Positions 43,830 through 55,000 of a stretch of 64,000 nucleotides of DNA are shown here, in pieces. The notes beneath the pieces were generated by a model. It saw only the letters and a program-made list of their open reading frames with translations. It made no database searches and had not been told where the DNA came from. Each line of letters begins with the position of its first letter. The first letter of the stretch is position 1. The DNA is from Melitaea cinxia. Its lineage: Eukaryota; Arthropoda; Insecta; Lepidoptera; Nymphalidae. The stretch is taken from assembly GCF_905220565.1 (NCBI RefSeq), contig NC_059406.1, forward strand, positions 15,634,001 to 15,698,000. The letters are read 5' to 3'. Position numbers and translations under genes: made by a program.

Positions 43830-44028
43830 TGTAACAAGATATATATTATACACATATATTATATAAAATGTCACTAAATTATTTAATATTATATATTTTT
43901 ATACATTTTTCACTTTAAAAAATATATAAGAGGTTACAATTTTGTAAACAAATATCACCATGCCGCATGCGTACACTTTGGCGTACAGATGAATGACAGT
44001 GTGACACTTGCATGACAGCCATGTGGGC

Positions 44029-45162
44029 TCATTGATGACCTACCCCACCCCAGCCCGCAAAATAATGATATTTGTAATAAAAAAAATACTAATTGATAGA
44101 TTTTGAATTCCTCAATTCAACTACGTTGTCCTTTTAAATTGCTCACCTCAAATTATATAATTAAAAATCAAAATTAAAAAAAAAAATCAAATATTTTCAA
44201 ACTCCTATATCTTTCGATGTATACAATATTTTAAATTGCTCAAAGTGTTAAAAAACTGCTCAAGTTGCATTTATAATTGCTCAAGTATAGTTTGGAACAG
44301 ATCCACTTCCGTTAATTTTTAAATAAATATAAATAGTTTGCACAAATAAAATATTGATATTTGTAAAAAAAAAATACTAATCGATACATTTTCAATAGCT
44401 CAATTCGACTACGTTGTCCTTTTAAATTGCTCACCTCAAATTATTTAATTATAAATTAAAAAAGTCGTTGAAAAATATTCTTTTATCAATATTTTCAAAC
44501 TCCTGTATCTTTTGATGTATACAATATTTTAAATTGCTCAACGTGTTAAAACCCTGCTGAAGTTGCATTTATAATTGCTCAAGTACAGATTTGAACAGCT
44601 CCACTTTCTACTATACTACTAACTATTTATATTTATTTAAAAATTAAGGATATACAATTTAAAATATTGTATACATCAAAAGATACAGGAGTTTGAAAAT
44701 ATTGATAAAAGAATATTTTTCAACGACTTTTTTAATTTATAATTAAATAATTTGAGGTGAGCAATTTAAAAGGATAACGTAGTCGAATTGAGCTATTGAA
44801 AATGTATCGATTAGTATTTTTTTTTTACAAATATCAATATTTTATTTGTGCAAACTATTTATATTTATTTAAAAATTAACGGAAGTGGATCTGTTCCAAA
44901 CTATACTTGAGCAATTATAAATGCAACTTGAGCAGTTTTTTAACACTTTGAGCAATTTAAAATATTGTATACATCGAAAGATATAGGAGTTTGAAAATAT
45001 TTGATTTTTTTTTTTAATTTTGATTTTTAATTATATAATTTGAGGTGAGCAATTTAAAAGGACAACGTAGTTGAATTGAGGAATTTAAAATCTATCAATT
45101 AGTATTTTTTTTATTACAAATATCATTATTTTGCGGGCTGAGGTGGGGTAGGTTCATTGATG
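44029..45162. mobile_element. foldback element: 499-bp inverted arms, 118-bp loop, 9-bp target duplication
   Basis: The element occupies 44038-45153. The left arm (44038-44536) is almost exactly the reverse complement of the right arm (44655-45153), and both are 499 bp. The ends read ACCTACCCCACCCCAGCCC and its complement, with one mismatch in the first 37 bp. The flanks repeat TCATTGATG (44029-44037, 45154-45162). Each arm contains two diverged direct copies of a ~285-bp unit (for example AAATTGCTCACCTCAAATTA twice). There is no open frame. It lies 200 bp upstream of NOL6. Long arms built of direct repeats and a 9-bp duplication resemble Foldback elements, which MULE transposases are thought to move. 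Confidence 0.9.
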
Positions 45163-45241
45163 TGGGCTCTATGCATAGATAAAAGCTCTATGTATGGGCT
45201 TTGCTTTGACGGTTGACAGTTATGACGTCCACATCCAGTAT

Positions 45242-46030
45242 CCATTGTATCCACCTTATAGGGGCCTACTCAAAGCACTGCCTGCAGGGCCCTGCTTGCA
45301 GTGCCACTGCCGATCGTATTGTATGTATGCATGCAGGGCCGATATTTTAATTGTTCACCCTGTCGCAGGGCCGCAGTGTCGTTCTGCCAGCCCGACACAC
45401 GATCTCCCCACTCCGTAAACTGCAATCAGGGACATGTGTAGCTCGGTCGGGCCGATTTAGACCACCATTTTGTTTACGTCGGTACATTGCGACGTTTGTC
45501 TACTCTATTTGACCTGGGGTTTGTCTTGTCAGTGGTTGTCATTTAGCAATTAATCAGTTAGTTGGTGGTTAGTTGGTTTGGTTTTATTATATTATTTGTT
45601 TGGCTCTGTTTTCTTCAAGAAAAATGAGCCAGCGAGAAAAAAATGTGTGGAGGGACGTAATCTAATTGTATAGGGATTTGCCATGTCTTTGGAAAACTAA
45701 CCACGATCATTATCATAACAAAGATATGCGGTCGCAGGCTATGTGGCTTTTACATGAAAAATATAAAACTTTTTTACACCAGTGCTTCCTTTTTTTCTTT
45801 TGAACGCTACAAGTACTCAATACAGTCAAACCCAATGCTATTTTTTGGTGTTTGAATAATGTAGGAGCCATTTATAAAAACTGACGAATTTAGGCAAGGA
45901 CAAAGAGAACACAAGTGAACACGACAACGTATGCCGCGTAAATGATTTGCAGTGCTTTGTGGAGCAACATCCTCTGCGGCAGTAGCTGCAAGCAGGCCCT
46001 GCAGGCAGTACTTTGAGTAGGCCCCTTTAG
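45242..46030 (+). mobile_element. degraded DNA element with inverted ends and a MADF-like frame
   Basis: AGGGGCCTACTCAAAGCACTG at about 45260 is matched in reverse by CAGTACTTTGAGTAGGCCCCT at about 46007-46028, and the similarity continues for ~50 bp into the element. Between them, 45624-45782 (+) reads MSQREKNVWRDVI*LYRDLPCLWKTN...AMWLLHEKYKTF, a MADF DNA-binding domain with an in-frame stop. MADF/Myb-like proteins accompany PIF/Harbinger transposases. TTA occurs near both ends but the target duplication is not clean. Confidence 0.55.
45624..45782 (+). pseudogene. MADF-domain fragment with in-frame stop
   Basis: About 53 codons with the MADF pattern (acidic/Ile start, LYRDLPCLW, then DMRSQAMWLLHEKY). 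A TAA replaces the residue before LYRDLP. No continuation into a second domain was found. Confidence 0.6.
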
Positions 46031-46160
46031 ACAAAGAAACCTTTGTCTAAGGTGGAAACCTTGGTTTCTTTGTCTTAGGTATCCACCATGGAGCATAGAG
46101 AAAATGCTCCATGGTATCCACATGGTATCCACAGAGTAATTGGTTTCGGAAACCAGGTTT
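46029..46160. repeat. cluster of small perfect hairpins
   Basis: Consecutive palindromic pairs: AGACAAAGAAACC with GGTTTCTTTGTCT (46029-46075), ATGGAGCAT with ATGCTCCAT (about 46088-46113), and GGTTTCGGAAACC (about 46141-46155). GGTATCCACATGGTATCCAC is a direct repeat between them. Confidence 0.7.
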
Positions 46161-46364
46161 CCGCACAGTTTACACAGAACTTAAAAGCAAATTAACAGAT
46201 GATTATAAATAACATTAGAGGTCGAAATTCGAAAACAATAACAAACAACACAAAACAACCTTTTTTTAAATTTTTAATTTGACTACAGACTTTGACAATC
46301 AACAAAATAGTATTATATTCGTGTGAGTGTCAAATACATGGTAGTGGTAGGTAGTATAATGTCT

Positions 46365-47160
46365 TTTTTTTTTAATTAAAATAAAAAAAATGTTTATTAC
46401 TGGGACAACAAAGGGTCCATAATTGTTAGTAAAAATAAAAGATGAAAGCTTAATAACTAATGTTAGTACTTAATAACTAAAAGTGACATCGTAATGTCAC
46501 ACAAATGCCTGAGTAGAGGACAGTCCCCGTTATCGGCGATGACCCTCAAGACATAGTTGCGGCTGCCGCGCACTCGCCTTAAGAGTGAGCTAGCTTTTTT
46601 GCGTAGAAGGGCCGAGAAACTGTCGACCCCTGTGTGCGCGAACATACTAGAAACAGTGCAGTACCGCGGTAGCCCCAACAATGCTCTAAAGGCGTTATAC
46701 TCTGAGTATAGCTGACCCACAGACTGCTCGTATAAAAATAAGTGCAGTAAGCTTTAAAAAGCGTGATCTTAACTGGTGTTAAGCAACGAGCAAATCTGCG
46801 GGTCAACATTTTCGCCCTGATCGACAACGCCCTGCGTTCTCGCTCAATATCAACATTGTCCTTTAGGTCTTCTGTGATAATGTGACCTAGGTACTTGGAT
46901 TGGTATACTCTAACAAGATGTGATGTGCTTCATTGAGGGTATATTTTCCGGTAGTCTGTTGCCAGCCTTGAAGACTAGGTATCCAATTTTCTTGTTATTG
47001 TACATCAATCTATGCGTCTCAGCGTATGACTCACAAAAAGCCAGCATCCTCCTGATTGCGCTGACTGAGGGGGCCAGCCGCACTATGTCATCCGCGTAGC
47101 TGATATTATTAACACATAGGCCACCAATATGGCATCCTACCCTCATGCTCTGCACTCCTT
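46365..47160 (-). pseudogene. LINE reverse transcriptase remnant, 3' part
   Basis: Minus-strand pieces in different frames: GGLCVNNISYADDIVRLAPSVSAIRRMLAFC (RT active site YADD, 47155-46910), FARCLTPVKITLFKAYC (about 46800-46730) and YNAFRALLGLPRYCTVSSMF...LLRRVRGSRN (46700-46463). It ends in an A-rich tail. 5'-truncated and frameshifted. Confidence 0.8.
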
Positions 47161-48290
47161 TATATAAACTATATTTGTACGAAATTTCATACTCCTCCGT
47201 CCGCGCAATTTTCGTAAAAAGGGGTACAAAGTTTTTGCTTCACGTAGATATAATATATAGATAATATAGGCCAAATTAACTATGCTCTCTCTTTACTAGG
47301 ATAAAAGGGCGCAAAAAAACTCGACTTTGATTTTACAAGCGACTTAGAATTTTTCAATTCTTAACGTCGATTGATCATTACTAAAAGTCGATTTTTTTGA
47401 CTCAAGTCGACTTTTTAAAAACACAATATCTATATAACCAATGGTTAAAAGATATTTTACAAGTTTTATTCGACATATTTCTTTATTTTTAATCGACTTC
47501 CAAAAAAGGAGGAGGTTCCCAATTCGACTGTATTTTTTTTTTAAATAAGCGACTTATTTATCAGTTGCACATTTTATTTAAACAACTCACACATGCATAA
47601 GTATTGTTTTTAACATTTTCATAAAAGATACATTCTATATAAAAATTACACGGAGTATGGCATCGAAAATAAGTTTGTAGTATTTAAATTAAGTATAAAT
47701 AAAACAATCAAATAAATATTTAATATAAAATATTAATAAAACAATAAAACATAAAAATATAAAAAAATGTGTAATTTAAAATTCCTATATATCTTCACCT
47801 AGTGACCAAAGAAATAAAAGTTGATTCAAGTGCTTAGGCGATAAACGGCTCCTCAATCGGTTTGCGATGAGACCAGCATGAAAAATAATCTTAAAAATTT
47901 TGAAGTGTCAAATAGTAACATACAAGCATAAAATAAAATCAAGATAAATGTGCAAAAAATAAACTAAGCTAGTATTATATAGTACTAGATTAAGTCCATA
48001 AAATTTACTTGAATATTCATAAAATGAACTATATTTCACGAACCAATAAGGACGGTCTTAAATTACAAATTTAATCTGTCTCTTTCATACATTGTAATAA
48101 TTTTGTTTCCTATAAAGTTAACCACAGCAATTAACGGTAACGGTATAAATAAGAACCGATTAAAAGATTGATTCTTGACTAAAGTCAGAGTCGACTTTCT
48201 TATCCCTATGGGCACTACTGATAGCCATAATCAAAATTAATGAAATAAATGCCGTAACATCAAATAATATAACTTTCTTCGATTGATAGT
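47161..48290. other. spacer between NOL6 and GH31, nothing recognised apart from a family D end
   Basis: AT-rich. A 50-bp family D terminus (ATCGACTTCCAAAAAAGG) lies at 47490-47540. Confidence 0.4.
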
Positions 48291-48294
48291 AAAA

Positions 48295-48865
48295 TTTCAC
48301 TCACTCACTCAGCTCAGCCTATTGCAGTCCACTGCTGGACGTAGGCCTCCCCAAGTTCGCGCCAGACATCACGGTTTTCCGCAATCCTCATCCAGCCTAC
48401 ATCGGCAATCTTACGTAGATCGTGGATCCAACGGGCCGGAAGACGTCCCACACTGCATTTTCCAAGACGTGGTCTCCGGTCCAGGACCCGTTTGCTCCAA
48501 CGGCCATCGGTCCTGCGACACAGATGACTAGCCCACTACCACTTCAACTTGCTAATTCTGTGGGCTATGCCGGTTACTTTCGTTCTCTCGCGGATAGTCT
48601 CGTTGCACGTTGAGCGACTTTAAACTTGTGGACCAGTCCTTTCGTCAGTGTCCACGTCTCGGCTCCGTATTTCCGTACACAAACAGGACGCATTGCCGAA
48701 AACTTTTGTCTTCAAGCATTGCGGAATATTCGAAGTGAAGACTCGACGAAACCAGCCAAACGCTGCCCAGCCCAACCGAATCCTCCTGTCGGCCTCCTTC
48801 TCGAAGTTGTTGCGGCCTAGTTGGATAGTATGGCCTAGGTAAATATAATCCTGAACTATGATAGT
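48295..48865 (-). mobile_element. RTE-type LINE, 3' fragment
   Basis: The minus strand encodes DYIYLGHTIQLGRNNFEKEADRRIRLGWAAFG. After a frame change it covers the region of the C-terminal GRPPARW-type tail and ends in a TGAGTGAGTGAG run at 48298-48309. It is the longest of the RTE ends in the window. Confidence 0.75.
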
Positions 48866-49072
48866 AAAATAATGAAGTAAAAAGGCCATTAAAAAAATAT
48901 ATTTTTTGATTTATTCATAATTCATGCAGTTCCATTAGTGTTTGCATTACTTAGATAATTGTTTGTCAACTCATCGACCTTTCGTAAAACTTAAATATAG
49001 TTTTGAGGGCGTTTTAGGTTTTTTTTATTTTGAAATTAAATAAAAAAGGGATTAATTAATTCAATATTTTAT

Positions 49073-49078
49073 TTTATT
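49073..49078 (-). terminator. GH31 poly(A) signal candidate
   Basis: AATAAA on the minus strand, about 20 bp after the stop codon. Confidence 0.4.
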
Positions 49079-49096
49079 TACAACTTAATTAACATC

Positions 49097-52000
49097 TTAA
49101 TATTTATTCAAAATATTCATCACTAGTCCTAAAAGTACCAGGAGAGTAGACACGAATGGAGTATTGGCGGTGTTAGGTTCAGTTGGCGCTTCCCTCACAA
49201 AATACGGTAGGATGTCGATAGGTGCTGAATAATTGCGGATCCAGACTGGCCCTTCGTGAACCCTTTCAGGGTCTCCCTCTTCAAACCAAGTGCCTACTGG
49301 CAGGTAGATGTCTCTAGAAGTCGCCCCTTCGGTTAATACTGGAGCAACTAAGATGTTCTCACCCAAGAGGTATTCTGTAAAAAAAAGGTATTTTAATCTT
49401 TACTGTATCATAATATTAATTCGGTGTTGTGTTGCTAAACTAGTTTGGGACCTTTTTTATTAAATTAGTTAATGTGGTTAATTTTGTGCCGCCATATTTA
49501 TTTCGTTTTATACAAATCGAATTTGGTATAGTAATTTATTTTTTTCTATCTCAAGTGCTCGAAGAATGCCACCCCTGACCACGGTCCTTTTGGCCCTAGG
49601 GTAAGTGAGTAAGCCCCTCACCGTCCCATATCTGGAGCGCGTCCGCGTCGCGCGGGTCGAGCCACCACAGCGGCGCGGTGACCGGCGCGCCGCGCTCCAC
49701 GGACGCGCGCATCGCCGAGTAGATCTCCTGCGCGTACGCGGCGTGCAGGTCCGTGTACTTCTTGCTTATTGTTATCGTCTGGAAAGGTGCATATTTGTCA
49801 CTTATTTGTGAGAGTGTTATTTGAGAGAGATACTTTATTAGACGTCGCGCGTCGCCGATATATCGGAAGTTTCAAAATGACAGTAAATCTCGTTAATGTA
49901 TAAGTGTTCGATACCTCATTATCAAAGTTCCAAGGCGCGAAAGAGTACTGCATGACGGGTAAGAATGTGTTCGCTTGCACCCATCGTATGAACAACTCCT
50001 TAGTCGGAAGGTCAGCTTGAGGATGGTTGAGATTGTATCCGTTTCCTCCGATCATGTCAGGCAGCACTAGGGTGTAGCCGTTCAGGTTCATCTGTATGGT
50101 GGTGGTGACGATCGTTGAGAGGCCGTTGTTCAAGCCCCAGATGGAATCTCGGTCCACCATTCGGACAAAGATCGGAAGGTCTTGAGTTCTGGAATTTTTT
50201 TGTGCAAAACAAATTTAATCCATGTTAATGTTTGTATTCTATTAACTATGTCATAAAAGCAAGTGGTTTTTATGTAATAATATATATTCATTGTAATAGT
50301 GGAGTTAGCCTTAGGTGCTTCTTTGGATTTTGAGTCCTCGGTGGAAGTTTTATAGACTTTTGACCGCCAAGCGCATCTATTATGTCCTCGTTTAGAGGCT
50401 CGTCTGTCGCTTTGCAGTATTCGCGGTAATTTCTTTTCAGTACTACTTCTTATTTCTTGGTAAGGTTGGTTTGTGTTAATAACAGTAAAGCGGTATATGG
50501 TAATAGCGGTACAGTGAAGTTGTAATGATATTTAAGGGTAAAACTTCTGGTAAAGTTTGGTAAAAAGGGGATGGTAATGTTGTGGCAGCTACAAAATTGT
50601 TAAATACCTAAATCCAGCACGAACTTCAATCATATCTCCAAATCTCGCACAAGTCCGCACGTACGCGTCGACGATGTTGTGTGGGTGTAAGTCGATGTCC
50701 CCTTGTTGTACTGGGATCTAATAAAAATTATTACAAAATAAAAATAAAAATTAACTTCATTCAAATAGGGTTCAAAAGCACCTTCGCATCGTCATCTTAT
50801 TTCTTGATATTCTTTGACATTCTTCTTGCTACTTTAATGTTATTTATTGGCATTAGCATCAGGTCGTAAAATTTAACATTGTTACACTACACTAGCAATA
50901 CCCGAGCGAATTCGCACTAAATAAGTAATAAAATTACCGACCGTCAATATTGTTGACGTCGTTTGAAAATTAAAGCCATCATAATTATATATAACTAGCT
51001 GACCACGCAAACGTTGTTTTGCCATATATTTTATTAACCCCCTTAATCCCCCCCCCCCCTTTTAACTTAGTGGTATGAAAAATAGATGTTGTTCGATTCT
51101 CAGACCTACCCAATATGCACACAAAATTTCATGAGAATCGGTCAAGTCGTTTCGGAGGAGTTTAACTACAAACACCGCGACACGAGAATTTTATATACGA
51201 GATAAGTCAATTGTCAATAAATAAATAAAATAATAATTATACAGTTTTTTTTTTGTTTGTGACAGCCACAAAGTGTTCATTGCTCGCTATGTAACAACTT
51301 AAATGTATTTTTTTTAATTTTCATTGGACCATTTTCGTTTTAATTTTTCAATATCATAAAATAACTGACAGTACGGAATGGATAAATGGTTATATAGGTT
51401 AGTATAAATAAATGATTGTTGTGTTTCTGTGGTGAGTAAGGTGACCAGAGCTCCTGGGGGAGATTCAGGGTAAGGTCGGCAACGCGCTTGCAATGCTTCT
51501 GGTAATCGCTTACCATCAGGTGAGCCGTACTCTTGTTTGGCGACCTAGTTGTATAAAAAATATTATAAATATTTATCATGTCTTATTTTTATCATAACAG
51601 TTGGGATAATTTTTTTTATATTATCTCATCTGTTATGCTACGAAAAGAGATACATTTTTTCGATTTTGGAATATTTTTATTTTATTAATCGTTGTAGCGT
51701 AATATTTTATAGATTGCTTTCGTCAATGAATTGGCTCTCAAATATCATATCATATATTATATTAATACACATAAGTTAAGATGTTTGCCTTTCTATTTGG
51801 GAAAAATCTCACAATTACTCCACATTAATTGTATATCGCACTGTGAGGATTTATGGGTTAAACTTGAACTGCTAAATACCAATGGTCAAACTGATTACAC
51901 TGCACAACAGCATGTCTGATGATTGGGTTATGTTACATGATATTAGTCCAATTGTTAATGACGTTTTCAAATCTGTGACTGAAATTTCTGTATCAGCTCT

Positions 52001-55000
52001 AGTTAAAAAAATATTACACATAGGTCTTTTTATAATAAAACACTATATATTTAAAGATAATCCTATTTTATTTAGTTTTTAAGTTGAAAAAAACTTTCTT
52101 TTATTTGATTTCCTTTTTGAAGCTGAAGGTAGAGAGCTGTTCTGAATGCTCCAACAATAGTCAGCCATCATGTGTGCGTTCCAGTAGCCTCGATAGCGTT
52201 CCTCCATCGTACGAAGGTCCTGGTGGAATCGCTCGCCCTGTTCTTCACTTAGATCCCCAAGATTGGCGGGAAAATAGTCCAGGTGGTTGTGGAGAAAGTG
52301 TAACTTGATGCTCATGTTACATCCAAGCCTTTGAAAGTGACTCATTAGTTGTTCGACGTGTTGAGAACAGTCAGAACTTTTCTTATTTCCCAAAAAATTT
52401 TGAACAAGCCAAGCAAACTCATTCCATGCCTTTTTCTCAATCTCTGTCATAATGTCCGTAAAATTTGAGTCTTTTATTAACGATCTTATCTGTGGCCCGT
52501 CAAAAACGCCCGCTTTTATCTTTTCTGCACTCAGTTTTGGAATTTTTTTTGATAAAAAACGGAAACAATTTCCATTTTTGTCAAGACCTTTTACGAATTG
52601 TTTTACAAGCCCTAGTTTTATATGTAACGGAGGCAAAATTATACGATCCCTTGAAACTAAAGGTGGGTTTATCACGTTCTGTTGTCCTGGAACTAGCGCT
52701 TCCCGAGTAGACCAATCTTTTTTAATCCAATGTTGATTTTTAGCTCTACTATCCCACAAGCAAAGAAAACAGGGATACTTTGTGTAACCACCTTGTTGGC
52801 CTAAAAGAAAGTTTACCATTTTTAAATCAACACATATGAGCCAGTTGTGTTCCACATATTTTATTTTGTCCAAAACCAGAGCAATAGTTGTATATTCTTC
52901 TTTTACTTTTGTAGAATGTGCAATTGGCAACGACCCTAATTTATTCCCATTGTGTAAGAGAACACATTTTAGACTCCATTTCGATGAGTCTATTAATAGA
53001 CGCCACTCACTAGAAACGTAATTTTGTAATCCCATTGCAGCCATTAAACCAGGTACATCTTTACAAAATACGAAGTCATCTTCTTCAGCAAAATATTTGA
53101 GGAGATTTTGTTGTCTTGTGCGGTAAAAAGAAATTTTAGTTTCTTTTGTTACTAAGTTTCTTTCTTTTGGCCTAGAAGCCAAAATTTCTGAAGCAGACTT
53201 TGACAGTCCCAGATCTCTGATAAGGTCGTTTAAATCACCTTGGTTAAGTGGTTTTGGCGTTTCCAGGTCACATTCAAAGTCACTATCACTACTGTCAGTT
53301 TTCGCCTCAAAATGCATAGGCTCCTCCTGGTGGCTCCATAGGTACATCAGCTTGAGGTTCAGGTGATATCTTAGGGCTCAAAACACGTCTATGTGCCGAC
53401 CGTATGCAAGGATATTCCCATTTGGCTCGATTTTTTCGGTTAATGCCAGTTATGTTCACCAAACAAAAATAACAGTCGTCGTGGTGGTTCACGGGTTCAT
53501 TCCAGATCATAGCGGTTTCGTACCGAAATTTATTCCTTTTCTTATTTGTCCACAAACGTAGAAACTCAATACACGTTTTGCATACCTTTTGCGGAATCCA
53601 AGACTTATTTTTCATTTCCAGCGGGTGACCAAAGTAGTTTTTGTAAGCCTCATTTACGAACGCTGTCACATTTAAACGATATTCTTTAAACATATACTCT
53701 CCGCAAATGAAACAAAAATGATTCGGATCATTCACACAAACTCGACTTGACGATGCCATATCAAATTATATTAAGAAAACTTAATTAATTAATTATTATC
53801 AGCAAATTAACAGTGTAACACAGTGAATTTTTAGTGGAAGCTATAACGCGTAAACAAGAACTGTCACAACACAAATGAGATCAGTGAAGTCAAATTAGTA
53901 AACATCATGTGATAAAATTCATTCATCAGACAAAAGTTGCAATTTTGTTGTGCAGTGTTATCTGTACATTTGCACCGTTTATATTCCCCCTCCGGTACAG
54001 AAACATATCTTGGAACACTTCATTTTAAATACAAATCATATAATTGATAAACTTAGCTCCTTTAACATAATCGTTCTTGGGGATTTTAACTTGGGTGGTC
54101 TGTGTTGGAACTAGACGACTGGCCCTGCACTGACTCCGATAACAACGAATAATTTGTTGAATAACATGATTACTGATTTAATGTCATTAAATGCACAGTA
54201 TAACACAGTATAATTGTTGTAAAAATAATAAAAAACGCGTTTTAGACCTAGTAATTAGCTCTCTGGTTATCTCCCAATTGAGCGAAAGCAAGGACCCTCT
54301 TTCCGGGATAGAACCATTACACCCTCCTATTGAGTTTTCCGTTAAAATTAACTTTCAGGAAAAGCTCGAATCTTGTATTGGGGCTAGGTTCCGCTTCTAA
54401 AAAGCTGACTATGACAAAATTACAAGTGCCCTGAATAATATTCTTCAGAGAAGAAATTGTCGAGCTATGATTGCTGTTCTGAGAATTATCATTGCTAAAC
54501 ATGTGCCCAAATCCAAAACACGGTCTAGTAAATATCCGCTATGGTTTTCTGCAGAACTGATAAAAGTCATCAATGAAAAATTTAAATATCGTAAAAATGG
54601 CAACCCTCGTGATTTAATTATTTTTAAGTTGCTCAGGGAGCGTTGCGCGAAGCTTCATAATCTAAACTATAAATTGTATTTGAATTGTCCGGAGACAACT
54701 TTGTCTTCAAACCCTAAACTTTTTTGGAGCTTTATCAAGTGCAAAAAGGGTAAGTCAATTTCCTATCCTGCCACGATGTCCTTAGATGGCGAAGTGGCTT
54801 CTTCCGGACCTGGACAGATATAATATCATAAATAACGGTTCGTTATTGAACAAGTTTGTTATTTTTGTTGGCGTCCTGTCGCTGTCGTGTTTGCGCATTG
54901 GCGCGTTGGCACGTTGAGGCATTGGCGTGTTGGCGTGTTAGCGCATTGGCGTATTTGCGTGTTGGCGTCTTGGCGTATTGGCACATTGGTGTGTTGGCGC

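Larger units (their letters stand above)
51895..53960 (-). mobile_element. DNA transposon with CACTGCACAACA inverted ends and TTA target duplication
   Basis: The element is 51898-53957 (2060 bp). Both ends begin CACTGCACAACA, then diverge but share TGTCTGATGA and ACATGAT further in. TTA flanks both sides (51895-51897, 53958-53960), and the empty site is readable inside a LINE frame. It encodes two overlapping frames in the minus orientation (53759-53307 and 53347-52079). CACTR ends and a 3-bp duplication suggest the CACTA/Mirage/Chapaev group; this is inference. Confidence 0.85.
51780..54823 (+). pseudogene. LINE ORF2 remnant (APE endonuclease to RT linker), split by a DNA transposon
   Basis: Left part to 51897: CEDLWVKLELLNTNGQTDY. 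Right part from 53958: ICTVYIPP, then IIVLGDFNLGGLCWN near 54065-54110, NNLLNNMITDLMSLN and RVLDLVISSL (54245-54275). Finally SSKYPLWFSAELIKVI...NPKLFWSFIKCKKGKSIS (54467-54823). There are several stops and frameshifts. The two parts join in frame when the transposon and one TTA copy are removed. Confidence 0.8.
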
